Shown here: piece after piece, positions 1 through 13,019 of the stretch
Layout: each line of letters opens with the position of its first letter
Position numbering within the stretch: the first letter of the stretch is position 1
Origin: Hermodice carunculata
Lineage: Eukaryota > Annelida > Polychaeta > Eunicida > Amphinomidae
Assembly: GCA_964020975.1 (NCBI GenBank)
Contig: CAXHWN010002465.1
Location: 310,001-374,000, forward strand
Direction of reading: 5' to 3'
DNA: 64,000 bases
Position numbers and translations under genes: made by a program
Notes under the pieces: model-generated
What the model was told of the DNA's origin: nothing
The model's database searches: none
The model's input: the letters and a program-made list of their open reading frames with translations, nothing else

Positions 1-349
1 TGTAAACTAACGCAGACATAAAAAAGTCTTACTCAGTGCAAACCTGTATCGCTACTGTTACTGATGCGGAAGTTCTTTGGGGACACGGGGTAGTAACACT
101 TTCAGGGAGACACCGTCTATCCACGTAAGTAGACGCACTGGCATGGATGTGGAAACTGTTACACCGTCCTGAAATGTTATTTCATGACTAGCCATGAACA
201 AAAATGGGAAAAATCTTTTTAAAGGAGGGGGACCACCAAAGACTCCATATGATTATAGGTCGGGGAGGGGGGTCTTTTTCGTAATGAAGAGTTGACCCAA
301 AAGTATGGGGTACAAAAACAAAACCAACCCCCACCACCACTCCCCAAAA

Positions 350-465
<116 letters not shown>

Positions 466-2587
466 GGGAGAAGGGCTTTACTTTCCATGCATATTTTGTT
501 AACCGAAAAAAAAGGAAATACCCATAGGTACCTACCACTCTATGTTTCGTAATAACCATAGGTCTAGAATCCACCATTACAAAAATATAAGCCAACATGT
601 CAGTTTGATCGTTCAGTGTCAATCAAAGTCAAAATTCATAAAAGAAACCCCATAGCTGCATTCTTGTTTATGTTCACTGGTAACCATAGAGCTAAGATCT
701 TCCGTTACTAAGATGTAAGGCAATTGTCAATTTCATCTTTTAAGGTCTCTTATTATCATAAATGGAAAGGTCAAATTTAGCTCTTGTGTGTCTATTCGCC
801 CCAATACACAATTGAATACACCAACTTTTGGAGAGCTAGAGCTGTGTATTCCCATTAGTTTGTATGTTAAAGCAACCTTAAATAAACTAGTCACTTATGT
901 AGCTGTGGTTATATGACTTTTGTGAGGTATTTAGTTATGCATCTAGATTCACTGTCTGAAATTTGGTGTTTCTATGTGCAGTAGTTTTCAAGTTATTTGT
1001 AAGTTGCAAATTGCGATGTCAAGTAGCCCTTGACTATTAACAACACCAATAGAAACGCCCGCAGGTACTTCTCTTCGACTCCTTGCCGATACCATGGACC
1101 TAAGATACGCCATCACCCAGATATTAGTCAATATGTCATTGTGATTTTCCTATGTCACTATAGGTCAAATCAACAACCCAAATACAAATCCCAGAAGCAC
1201 CTACTATTAGTGTATAACAGAAATCGTCGGTTTAAGCCAGTCTGTGAGATTTGAGAAAACTGAATAAATCATTCATTTAAAAATTAAAAAATCAAGAAAG
1301 CATGACAATAATTGCATCAGAAGGATTTGCCAGACCTACAGAGTGTGTGTTCCGAAATTCAGACAATAGGTGAACAAGCTTCAGACATAAAGCGAAAACG
1401 TGATTTTTGGCGGCAGCGGCGACGGAGCTTGAGTTCAGCTGAACACTGTATAGGTTTTCTTGCAGGGGATGCATAATAAAGAAATTAGTATGTTTTGACC
1501 CTAGTCCCATTTAGTACCACCAGTGATGCAACCGCGACTCCACGTGTCACAGATGTAAGTCTGTATAATAGGCGCCCATCACGGCGCCGCCACCTTAATT
1601 TATATTTTCACATGATAATATGCAAGAATCCCAATCAAATCATTTTCTGAGACATATTCCCACCATGATCTTGAGAAAGTATGCCATGACCTTCCATGCT
1701 GTGTAATGTAAGACCTATTTGTGGAATATATACAATTATACATTTGCCAGCATTTGCTTCAGTTTCTCGCAAATTTTCCCGAAGAGCAAAAAAAAATGTG
1801 TGAAAAGCCCCAATAGTGGTTGAAAGACGAAAGCAGTGAGTTCAATAAGGGCAGGACCATGCATTGCAGGCGACATGTAATTGGCTATTGTCGTTTTTTA
1901 GAACAACGGAAAAAAATGCAGCAACCATTCGGTGATTATAGACCTATAAAGATATTGAAACGCTATCAGTCTTATTGGAATATGTTGTAATATACAGAGA
2001 ACGGTTTAATCTATTTTACGATCAACTTGATATGACCGTGTCCCACACTTATATTTCTGTTAAACCCCTGTTAAAACGTATTGAAGTACATAAATAAACA
2101 TAACAAAATATACACGTAGAATAAAATGTCAGATATAAGAGGAATGGAAAAGTGGGAAATTTGTGAAATATAGGGCTGCAATACCTTTTTCATTATGCAA
2201 AATGCAGCTTTGTATTTTAGTGACTGGAGAAGGTATAGTGCCCCATCGGGTGTAAACGACCTTATCGTTAAATATCCAGATATGCATGGAGTGTCTGTCG
2301 CTAGTTAACGCCTAAATCGGATCCTACAGGTCAAAATTCTCACTGAGAGTTCAGTTATGAGGTGCTTCAAATATTGCAATTGACCCTAACAACTGTTCCC
2401 AAAAATAAGATAGCTTTGAGTTGAACCAGATTTATTTTTTCTTCATAATAACTACTAATACCAGATATTTTTAACATTTTTTTTCAAAATAATTTACTTG
2501 TTGATTAAAAATTCAAAACTTGGACACGTTTTGATCTTGGCACGGTAATCAGCACAGCAATATTAATTTATTTTGATATATGCTAAA

Positions 2588-2642
2588 AAAACAGCAACAG
2601 CAGCAGCAGCAACAACAACACACACACACACACACACACACA
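2588..2642 (+). repeat. (CAG)/(CAA)/(CA)n compound microsatellite
   Basis: CAGCAACAGCAGCAGCAGC then CAA units, then about 12 CA units. Confidence 0.95.
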
Positions 2643-3273
2643 AACTTAATTTAATGATTATTTTTATAGCAACTTTAGTTGTTTTTATGTGGAAAAATAT
2701 TCCATGATTAAACCTAATGCTACCTAGTTCTTGTGGGGTGTTGCTATCGTCAAATCGAATATTTTGGGCATATCATCCTGAAATTACAGCAAGTATTAGG
2801 ACCTGTCGAGTCCAATTCACGTGTTCACTAACGCTGTGAGACACGCTGTGCAAGCCGCAACATTCTAATTATAGAATAATAGAAAACCACATCATTATAC
2901 AATAGAAGATTTTCATTAGACACTTAACATTATCTTAAACATACTTTTATTTAAAAGTGCAAGAATAGGGATTGAGAACTAAGCCAAACTTCTGGTAATT
3001 CTGCTCCCAAGCACCACATATCACGAAGTAATTGAATGCAAAATGAAGTTCAGTTTTGTTGAACATAGAGCTGCAATACGGGATAAAAACTGACGGCCTG
3101 TCATTTGCTAAAAAAATGTGAGTACCAGTCGATAACAGCACTGTAAACTGTAATAAAACAAAAATTTGAGAAACGTCATTCAATAAAAACAAACAAAATA
3201 AATAAATGGACGGACATACGGACGGACGAACGAACAAACAAGCAAACAAACAAACACACAAAAAACAAACAAT

Positions 3274-3277
3274 CAAA

Positions 3278-3320
<43 letters not shown>
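3274..3320 (+). repeat. (AAAT)n microsatellite
   Basis: About 11 AAAT units, preceded by AAAC-rich and CGGA-rich imperfect tracts from about 3185. Confidence 0.92.
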
Positions 3321-3619
3321 CAAAACGAATCTAAAGATCTGCCATAACACGCTAAATTTTGTGTAATTAGTAAACAGCAACAGATAAATAAACTTAGTGA
3401 AACAATGACGAGGGATTAAAAAACCCAAGTTAGACTTGTGGGTTCCCCAAAATTACATCTGCAAAATTATGTTTACACGTTACGGTTCTTGATGTAAGGT
3501 TAAGCTTATTTTTTTCTTGAAAGAAAACACGATTGGGGGGCAAGCAACACCTATATGAACCCCTCTCGTGATGTTGAAATTGATTTTAAAATTATAGCCT
3601 AAGTTAAAATCAGCCGTGC

Positions 3620-3850
<231 letters not shown>

Positions 3851-5835
3851 TATGCATATTGTGTGGCTCGGATAAATGTACTCAAGACTAATATTAATCG
3901 TTTACTTTTCTGTTCTCTCGCTCTGCCATGCAATCCATTGAAATTTCGTTCTTAGGCAACCTGACTTATAAATGTGTGTCACTGGTGAAATATAAATAGC
4001 CGTACATGTCATAAGTGCTAACGCTTAGGTATGAGGGAAATTATGGATAGGCGACTCCATTGTTTGACAAACATTCAAGCAGGTACGTGGGCATGAAAAT
4101 GATGGGCCAGTGTACTACGATCGAGATCGGGATATAAATTGCATCATAATTAACATTAAGTTTACTGTACAATTTTTAACAATAATCAAGCAGGAATATG
4201 CTTTTGGTAAATGCAGACATAAGCGAAGTGCTAAAGTACATTCTTTTTGTTTCCTACAATGGGTGAAAATGAATAGTCCCAAATCCTTTGCCGTTTCTCG
4301 TTTCGTTTCGCTCTATTTCGCCATATGCACGATTTCTCGCTCTTTTCCCTGAAAACTGTGAAGCAGTCCTTCTAAAGCAATAGGCCTTGTGTAGGTGGTG
4401 CAACTAAATTTTGGCACTTTTTTTTTTTTTTTACTTTTTGCCTCCGATATATTCCTTCCGAAACTTGTGAGCATTCATGAAGAAATGTAAAAAAAAAAAT
4501 GACAGTCGCAAATTATTTACTTTTTGTCTTCCATATTACTTCATACCATTGGTGCACTAACAATATTGAACTCGGCTTAGTATATTTCCATGTACTTGAT
4601 GAGGCCTGTAAGTTTTGAGAGCTAATATGAGTAACTGAAAAATTCAGTTCACAAGCAAAAACTTACGGATCGACGGACAGGCATTAGACCTTTTGTCAGC
4701 AGAGCTGAAAATTTAGTCATTAATGCAAAAGCTTGTCAACTCATCAGTTGGCAGATGACGTCAACATTAGTAGCATCCTAGTAGAAAATGAATGGATTTT
4801 GTATCAAACATGGAGGATTTTGTGTGATGTGTCCTGTGAGGCAGGGGAAAACACTGGTTGCATGGTAGCATCAAACTCTAATGAAGTGAGCCGGGAAATT
4901 TTCGTAAATCCCTGTTCGCCTCCCGCTTTCATGGGGTAAAATTCGAAACACACAAGTCCAAACAGACTGAATTTATATAATCTATTTATTGTTTTTATGT
5001 ACTGCATTCGTAGAAAATGTGCCTGGGAATCCAATTCAGGACGCCATCTTGGGTGTACACGGCGGTACTCCACTTGGTTCTTGCCCAATAGCTGCAGTGA
5101 CATAATTCTGCTTGTCCACCCAGTTTGTTTTCACACATATTGCTTTTCCTTTTTAGTTTCGTCGTCGGCCTTTTACATGTGTAACCAATACCTTTTTCAT
5201 GCGTAACGAGTGTTTTGCACATGTGCAGTGAGCCGTTTCTACATTAGATTTTGTGGTAAGCAGCTTCTTTACAAACAAAACAAAAGTTTTTTTACATACA
5301 ACATTGACATTTACATGTACAACCAAGTTTTTTTTCACATTATAACGGCACTTTACATGTGGCAGAAGTGGCATTTGAAGGCAAAAAAAAAAATTATAAT
5401 ATCAAAATAATGATAATACAATACTTTTCGCAGAATTGAATTTATTAAAAACAATTCTTAAGGACAGAAATAAGGCTGTGACACTTTACAGCTACGAAGG
5501 TATAGAGGTGTCTTTGGTATATCTAAAGAGATTGTACACTTATTGTTTTCACTGAATTAGAATCGATAAAATCATTTTGCGAAAAATGATAAAGCAGTAC
5601 ATAAATTACTGCACAATGGCCTTGTGAACAAACAATGAGATACTCACATGGAATACCCGTCGTTCTTACGACCAAACCTACCTCAGGTTCAAAGATCAAA
5701 TACCATGCAGGTATTTCTCGGTTTGTGGGAACAATTATCACCATACCAAATAGCTTTATGGGCCGAAAATGACAACATTCGATACAAGAGGTGTGCCGTG
5801 ATCCTTTTTTACCTAGTGCTGTAATTTAGCCTTTG

Positions 5836-5841
5836 TTTATT
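5836..5841 (-). promoter_or_regulatory. Candidate poly(A) signal of the iGluR-like gene
   Basis: AATAAA on the minus strand lies about 315 bases after the stop codon. The intervening candidate 3' UTR contains a long A-rich tract (T-rich on the plus strand, 5960-6105), which could also confuse cDNA mapping. Other AATAAA-like strings occur further downstream, so this assignment is tentative. Confidence 0.25.
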
Positions 5842-6045
5842 TGTGGAAACTACGGGCGACAGATTACTAGAACTACAGGAATAGAATAATAAATTAATTC
5901 ACGTAGTGACAATATGATATATTTTCAGGGAAGGAAATACATGTCACGTTGTTGTTGGGGTTTTTTTTGTTTGTTTGTTTTGTTTGTTTTTGTTTGTTTG
6001 TTTCTTTTCGTTTGTTTTTCTGTTTTTTTTTGTTTTTGTTTTTTG

Positions 6046-6091
<46 letters not shown>

Positions 6092-6157
6092 ATTTTTTTT
6101 TGGGGGGGGGGGTGTTTCTTGTAATATTTCTTGTAATCATATTTTTCTTGGCTTGTG

Positions 6158-6359
6158 TTATGCAAAATACAATTCCAGTACAAAAATCAACGTAGCAAGT
6201 AGTATGCCTATTGCCAGAAGATAGAACATACTTTGCGTATTGTTCAAGCTGGCGGACCTGGGCATCAAGGCAAAGCTCTTGTTGTTTCGACATAAGTCCT
6301 TTGGGTAGTATATCTGCTTCCATTTTATCACCAATCCGGCCTCGACAAGCTCGTATACT
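6158..6359 (-). CDS. iGluR-like exon: end of S2, M4, C-terminus
   Basis: Acceptor ATTGTCACAG precedes 6359. Entry phase 2; the stop TAA occupies 6160-6158. The correct frame reads VYELVEAGLVIKWKQIYYPK then DLC (second S2 cysteine), and M4 SMFYLLAIGILLATLIFVLE, ending LYFA and stop. The C-terminal tail after M4 is only a few residues, so no cytoplasmic PDZ-binding tail is present, as in many IR-type receptors. A longer ORF overlaps in another frame and is a shadow. Confidence 0.96.
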
Positions 6360-6552
6360 CTGTGACAATAGAAAAAAAGTATGACTTAATCAATTTAGTA
6401 CAAATTCGGTAAAATGCACATTGATATATGTTTGAAACTTAGGTCAAGCGACACACCGTTTTCGCAGTAATTATAAAACAGAAAAGTGAAATTCAAACAT
6501 GTTGGCCCAGTTTGATGTCAATCCACAGCCAATAATTCTCGACTTGAAATAA

Positions 6553-6850
6553 TTTATACATTGGTGTGTTCTGTATCATATACATACATACATACACACA
6601 CACACACATACATACATACATACATACATACATACATACATACATACGTACGTACGTACGTACGTACATGCATACATATACACATATATAACCGGTTCAT
6701 CAGAAAAATTTATACATTGGTGTGTTCTGTATCATATACATACATACATACACACACACACATACATACATACATACATACATACATACATACATACGTA
6801 CGTACGTACGTACGTACGTACGTACATGCATACATATATACATACTTGTG
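6553..6850 (+). repeat. Duplicated compound microsatellite
   Basis: Two copies of a block beginning TTTATACATTGGTGTGTTCT (6553 and 6709). Each goes on through CATA, CACA, CATA again, then a CGTA tract, CATGCATACATATA. The CGTA tract expanded from about 5 to 8 units between copies. It creates artefactual Tyr/Ile/His/Thr ORFs. Confidence 0.85.
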
Positions 6851-6945
6851 TCCTTTTGCCCAGAAACACTTCCTAGTAGTCATTACCCTATTCCGCAGTC
6901 CGAACTCTTTACTCTCCATAAGCTAACCTGTCCCTGTCTAACCGT
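6849..6945 (+). repeat. Dispersed repeat, plus-oriented copy
   Basis: Contains TATTCCGCAGTCCGAACTCT followed by CCATAAGCTAACCTGTCCCTG. The same sequence lies inverted at 10006-10116. This copy is in the last intron of the channel gene. Confidence 0.8.
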
Positions 6946-7339
6946 AATTCATTACTTGCATGGGTATTCATGAAAAAAACAACACCTCAGTTGATTGCAG
7001 CATAGTAAATCATATTATGAGAGAGGAGGCAACGGGAATATCTGTACTGGCGTACTGAACATATTTACTTATCAAACTTGCTCATTGTGAGCCCCTTTGT
7101 TGTCCATACTTCGCACCATCCATCATTTCTGAACGTTATTTTTCCGTTACTTGTACGGGACCAAAATGGTTACTTCTAGTAGCCATAGTCCTTCCAATGA
7201 TGTTTACATGACGTCATGTAGTAAGCATTTATCCGTATACTGGCCAACTTTTGCAAATAGTGCCAGAGTCATGACCGGTACAACGTACATTTTATCTGAA
7301 TAGGCCTTTTTTAACTATGTCTTTTTCATCAATACTTAC

Positions 7340-7593
7340 ATTTTGTTAAAATGTGGTATATATGGCGAATGTTCTGGAAATATGAATCCAAATGAGCTTG
7401 GGAAAAACTGTTCTTTGCCCATCACATACTTGCAGTCTTGAAAAACAATAGGAGCTACACCGCTTTTCTCCCCCAGGTAAACATAGTTTTCCGCCTTCGC
7501 CTTCCTCAAGCCGTCCTGATGAGTCTTGACACGGTGCTTGGCGTATTGTATGCTGTTGTTCCAGAGTTTTTGGTACACTTCGTAATTGGATGT
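7340..7593 (-). CDS. iGluR-like exon: S2
   Basis: Acceptor TTTTGAATCAG precedes 7593 and donor GTAAGT follows 7340. It is 254 bases, entry phase 0 and exit phase 2. The family order is clear: YQKLWNNS, then the helix HQDGLRKAKAENYVYLGEKS (the E is the S2 ligand-contact acidic position), then QDCKYVMGKEQF with the first cysteine of the S2 disulfide, then FGFIFPEHSPYIPHFNK, the '.G.a....spy...fn' motif. Confidence 0.97.
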
Positions 7594-8192
7594 CTGATTC
7601 AAAAGAGAGAGAAAAAAAACTGGCCTGTGTTTATATTGGCTGCTATTTGTCAAACGTTCATCAGAGGCCATTTAATACAAAACAGCCAAAACTATATTGC
7701 TCAAGTCATAAAATCAATAGGTCTTTGGTGTACTGCATCGAGCTAAAACTGTTGCACCATTAAGATATGTGAGTTCGAGCATAGGTGCAAATATGGCATT
7801 CCATTCATTGCCAGCAGTTCTACTAGTACCAGTAGTCGTGGTAGTTATAACAGCATTAGTGTTAGTGTACCAGTGATGAAAATTAAATTTTGATTATTTG
7901 ACATACATGTAATGTTTTTTTTCTCCTACTATTGTGAAATTAAATTAAAATTTTCACTCGGGTATTGTATGCGTGAAGCTGCGTGGACTTTACATTTTTC
8001 CTCTGTGTTGTTCTTTTGGAATAGAGTTTGTTAGGGTACCGACTTCTCCTTCTGTCTTTTTATTTTACAGGCGTGTGCGATTTCGCTGTTCAAGGTCGTT
8101 TATAGATATTTGTAACATGGGTGGTAAGAACCGACCAATAGGAAGCCGGCAAAAGTGTTGATTATATCACATAATCCACTATACATGTGAAA

Positions 8193-8570
8193 AGTGTGGA
8201 TTATGGTCTTCCTTCACAATTAAATAACAAGTGAAGTAAGCACATAATGAACACTTTTCACACAAAAGCAATGTAAGCAGTGTCCATGACAAGCAAAAAA
8301 AGTAAATGCAATTAATTCCAAAAATTGATTGCTCTTTTTACCTGCAGTAGGTATCTTGTACCGTCCACTCTCTTCATTATAAAAGTGTGGATTACAGTGA
8401 AATAAACACATAATGAACACTTTTAACAAAATAGCACTGATTATCAGTGTCCATGACAAGCATGAATCCTGCCAAAAGTAAGTGAATTGATTTCCAAACA
8501 TTGATTTTTTTTTTACCTGCAACAGGTTTCTTGTAGCCTCCACTCTCTTTATTATGACACGTGTCCCTTT
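8193..8570. repeat. Tandem duplication, about 190-bp unit, two copies
   Basis: Copy one starts at 8193 and copy two at 8384. Both hold CACATAATGAACACTTTT, GTGTCCATGACAAGCA, and TACCTGCA(g/a)(t/c)AGG followed by TCTTGTA...CCACTCTCTT. On the minus strand each copy carries an open stretch ending in a CTG(C/T)TGCAG/GTAAAA-like donor (ESGGYKKPVAG and ESGRYKIPTAG). That hints at a duplicated exon, but no host protein was recognised. It lies in the S2-side intron of the channel gene. Confidence 0.75.
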
Positions 8571-8820
8571 GAAATAATAACTGTTGAGTGTGAATGCTAT
8601 CTAATTCACTTAAATCTGCCATTGTTGCTTCCACCACCTGGTCTTCCTACTGCCATATTTACAAGTGGAAAATACATGGACAAGCACTGAAACTTGGCTG
8701 TGCATGTGACAACTTGTATAAGCGGCAAACTACACAAAATGTAGAGGAAAATGTCATGCACCAAGGAATATCTTGGTCAGTTCCTACCCGCCATGTTACA
8801 AATCTTTAATTACATGTCAC

Positions 8821-9303
8821 AGGCTAGCTTGTTTTCTGTTAGGTCAAACCCCAGGGGCTATAGGTAGCAAGCAGCTAATGACGACAGTTACAAGCTTGCC
8901 TAATTGTGCTTGATATCTGGTTAAGAAATATAATATTTTCATTGCATTCTCTTGACTTAAATACAAATGACTTTCATTCTTTTCTGACTTGCCCTATGAT
9001 TTAGCTGTTAATATCCAAAGGTTATTAGAAAGTTTGGCTACAATAATTTACAGTTTTTAGACTTGTCTGTTTTGCTACTTAACTTTACTTTGGCATTATT
9101 CTGTTTTAATGTTCACCTTTCAGACAGTTTAGGCTAGCTTGTTTTCTGTTAGGTCAAACCCCCAGGGGCTATAGGTAGCAAGCAGCTACTGACGACAGTT
9201 ACAAGCTTACCTAATTGTACTCAAAATCCTGTTAAGAAAAATTGTTTTGATAACATGTTTTTGACATAAATGCTAATGACTTTCATTCTTTTTTGACATG
9301 CCT
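8821..9303 (+). repeat. Direct repeat pair, about 175 bp each
   Basis: Copies at 8821-8996 and 9131-9303, about 85-90% alike by eye. Both start GGCTAGCTTGTTTTCTGTTA, contain GGCTATAGGTAGCAAGCAGC, and end near GACTTTCATTCTTTT.TGAC. The spacer of 135 bases is unrelated. Confidence 0.85.
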
Positions 9304-10005
9304 AAATGCACATTTACTCAAAATTGACAGTATTTTCTCAAATGTCAGAAACCTGACACATTAAGTTGATACATTGACTCAGGGTTGGCAGTTAAATAGT
9401 GCTTAATTGTTTGAGGGGTAGGTGTCATCACAGATTTCGTTTTACATTTCTGCTGCAGGATGTCCATTGTTGCAGTCCTTGTTAGCATTTCCCTTGGTTT
9501 GTGCAGGTGGTCTAGTTGCAACTGTTTATTTTACTATCACTGGGACTGAATATAAGGCCCCAGCTTGTTTCCACTTCAGTTATACACTGGCGGGTGGTTT
9601 AACTAGGATAAGCTGTCCAGCTAGAAAGGGTACATATTGGTTCAGGGGTAAGTCAAATTGTTCTTATCTGAACCTGTGTTATACAAATTTAGTAATTATG
9701 GTTTGTTTGACAGGTATTCTTCTTTCATAATGAAGCTCTGCATTTATAAGCAAAACTTCACGTATTTAGCTAATTCATCATTTACCACGTTCATATTTAT
9801 TCTTTATTATGTGGGTTGTCTTTGCTGAATATTTATCTTAGACAATGAGCCGCTAGTCAGAGAGACATGTACGGGTAAAAGGCTCCGAAACATGTTGAGT
9901 AGTTACCCGCTGAAGTCCCTTTAATTTATTTGGGCTGATACAGCCTATGTCAAAATTTTACAGAGGAACGTGTGCAATATGGACAATAGTAATTCCATAT
10001 GTATA

Positions 10006-10116
10006 TAGGTTAGACAGGGACAGGTTAGCTTATGGAGAGAAAAGAGTTCGGACTGCGGAATAGGATATTGACTACTAGGAAGTGGTTCTCGGCAAAAAGA
10101 CACAAATACAATGACC
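10006..10116 (-). repeat. Dispersed repeat, minus-oriented copy
   Basis: Inverted partner of 6849-6945 (CAGGGACAGGTTAGCTTATG ... AGTTCGGACTGCGGAATAGG). It continues past the shared part with CACAAATACAATGACC. The element family is not recognised. Confidence 0.8.
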
Positions 10117-10500
10117 ATTATGCTATCATAGTCAACTCGGTCTTCGACCTCGTTGATTATGTGGCATAATAGTCCTTGTGCCAAGTTATTACTATCACAT
10201 AAAAGCGAGAATGATGGGTCGAAGAGAGCACCCCGAACAACGATTATGCCGCTGTAACCTATTCCCTACCCCGCTTAAGAGCGACTTCTCCGTGCGAGGA
10301 CCTAAGCTGATGCAGACAGTTCATACTTATTTCAGTGTTAGGTTTAGGGATTTTTGTATTTATCATGTCAGGAAATTTACATACTGAAAATATAAAGTTA
10401 AGGATAATGACCGTGAGTGCCAAGGACTCAGCAGTAATATCCGACCGTTACTTAACGAACTTTTCTATTGTTTAAGACCATACCTTAAGTGTCAGCGTCA

Positions 10501-10540
10501 GCGGTGCAGGTCCATATGCGTTTTGCTGGACCTGCACCGC
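10501..10540. repeat. Perfect hairpin, 13-bp stem
   Basis: GCGGTGCAGGTCC (10501-10513), a 14-base loop, GGACCTGCACCGC (10528-10540). The stem is GC-rich in an AT-rich region. Confidence 0.9.
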
Positions 10541-11130
10541 GTTCCTTCCCTAAAACATAATTGTCATTTGGAGATCTGTCCTTGTGTTAGTTGAGTGCAG
10601 TACCCTGGGCCAGGACTCGAAAATGTCCCCAATCTCTGCCAAGGCGGGCTTAAAAAGTCATGGGGTATTATTGAAAATTTGTCATTAGCCAACCAGCCAA
10701 GAGTTGCAGACAGCCTGTTCCTCTGGTTGGCTTGGACAACATGAGACCACGCAGATATTTAACCTAAAATTGTGAAACTTGATCGCTCCATGAACACACG
10801 CATTCGTTCAGTGATATCAAAAGGGGTGAGGGCAACCCGATACTGAGGTGGTGGCATAGACTTGAGTCCTCAGTGTAGTCTTTCCTGACAAACTTTCTTA
10901 ATGAACTCCTAAAGTATTATCAGATGTTTGCTCTGCTTGGCATGCAGCCCCCAAACCGTAACAGCCTATGTCTGTTAACGGGATATTAAAGTTCATGATC
11001 TTGTGTTATAATCTGAATTTATCTCTTTATTTTGTTATTTATCTGATATGATTGGTTATTTTCCTTACCTTTTGACTTTCAGTATAGTTAGTGGGCAGTC
11101 TCTGGGCGTTAAAGCCGTTGGTTACACTTT

Positions 11131-11234
<104 letters not shown>

Positions 11235-12121
11235 TATTGTTGCATTGTTGATTATAAACGGTGCTTTGAAGTAAAAAAATTTGTGTTTAATGATGAACCA
11301 CTTCAAACTTATCAGAGTGTAAGTTTGCACACGCAGTGGCATTCACCATCGCGTGCACATTTATTTAGAATTCAATTTCATGTAATTTTATGAACGGGTT
11401 TTTCTCTCTCGCATTCGATAAGAATAATACAGACATTAATGTAGTTTATATTATGAGAAAAAATAATTTGTTTGAATGAATTGTTAAGAATGTGAGATTT
11501 GATTCATGTATACTGAGACATATGTGACTTGAGTTAACTACATTGTAACAACTGTGTTTATGAAGTTTCGATACTTAAAAGTTTCCCGATGTTTGAGTTG
11601 CAATGTCATGGGATTTATATTTCCGGACAATATGAGACCTGGATGGATCAAAGGACACAGTGCAGTTGAAAAGGCACTTCAATTATATCAGACTTATTTT
11701 TCAAGAGACAAATATTATTTGGCCCCTTGATTTGGTTGTCAATGGAAAGGCTTAATGGACAGTGACAATCCTCGGGTAAATTTATACTTGTTATCGGAAA
11801 ATTTCATATTACATACATTGCACTGTGATTTTGTGAGTCGGCGATTTCATACAATTTTGATTTTTAAATTTGTTTATGTTCTTGTTCTATGGAATTGTGC
11901 TATGAACTGAATTGAAGATATAATGACTGCTCCCCAGGTATAGGTTGTAACTGGTATCTGGCCAGACATGGGTGGCAACTGCACCATTGGGGAGTAGAAC
12001 ATCATGACCAATAGCTTGTAGCTGTATTCTTATACCTGAAGAGAACTATAACCAAATCTAGTTGTCTGCTCATTGTATATTATATGCATAACATAATAGA
12101 ACTTAGGGTTAGTATGAATGA

Positions 12122-12208
12122 AGTGTATATGTAAGTGTATATGTAAGTGTATATGTAAGTGTATATGTAAGTGTATATGTAAGTGTATATGTAAGTGTAT
12201 ATGTAAGC
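12122..12208 (+). repeat. 12-bp minisatellite
   Basis: About seven near-perfect copies of GTATATGTAAGT. On the minus strand it produces a repeated H-I-H-L ORF, which is not a gene. Confidence 0.9.
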
Positions 12209-12801
12209 GCAATTCAAGCAGATGGATGTACGTGTTAGGAATTCCCCACATTTAAAGACCCAATCGCATTTCCTTAATCTCTAAAACTTTCGAATTGGTC
12301 GCTTCCCATTACCAATTAAATAATTATTTTAATTTAATTCCGGTAATCTGGTCGATCTGATCTCAACTCATCATTAAAAATTATCGAAATAAGAGTAAGA
12401 AGTTCATTATAACTCGATCGCACCACCAGTAATTGGATGATTTAACACGTAATGTACCATGTTCCTATATATCTGTCTTTATAGAGTTTCAACGAGGGAT
12501 GCACAATGCCAATCTTGTACCAGTTTTTTATCATGTATATACCTAAAGAGATATTGTTACCGCAATTTTTTCTCCCTTTTCGAATTACTTTACCAAAGAT
12601 GCTCTGCGCAATTTTTAAAAGTTCACATTTATCATCCGTTATGCAATTCTACATCCAACAATTAATTTGCTGTAGAACGTGATACAGTCAGAATACAGAT
12701 ACGGTTCACCGCTCTTTTTTCGTAACACTTCAGACAACAGCATTAAAACCACTATTGCATCTCACCAACCTACTGGCATACCAAGTTTCCCAAGTTCTCA
12801 C

Positions 12802-13019
12802 CTTTATGAGAGAGTTTATTGCAGCGCCATCTATGGTTCCATAAATGTATTTAGATTGTTCTGCTAAATCATTCAAGGTTTGAATAGGAAGCGTCAGTCG
12901 AGGGACCGTGAGAAATGCCACCAGATTTCCAGTGTAGGTTGCCAACAGAATAACTGCAAACAGCCACCATCCTCCGATGAGAGCCCTGGATGTGCTATTT
13001 TCCGATAATTTCACGCCAC
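12802..13019 (-). CDS. iGluR-like exon: M3 gate and start of S2
   Basis: Acceptor GCGACAG precedes 13019 and donor GTGAGA follows 12802. It is 218 bases, entry phase 1 and exit phase 0. It begins GVKLSENSTSRALIGG, then M3 WWLFAVILLATYTGNLVAFL. The gate motif is TYTGNLVAFLTV where AMPA and NMDA receptors have SYTANLAAFLTV; the glycine and valine replacements are typical of IR-like or divergent invertebrate receptors. S2 starts with LPIQTLNDLAEQSKYIYGTI. The G-A-A-I that follows stands where AMPA receptors have S-G-S-T, so the ligand-contact threonine is absent. Confidence 0.97.

Noticed and set aside
4995-5375. Possible decayed C2H2 zinc-finger array
   Set aside because: His/Cys/Leu spacing is only loosely periodic and no finger has a full C2H2 set; recorded as a periodic sequence only.
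6090-6368. 92-codon minus-strand ORF over the last channel exon
   Set aside because: Out of frame; the correct phase-2 frame gives the S2 end and M4.
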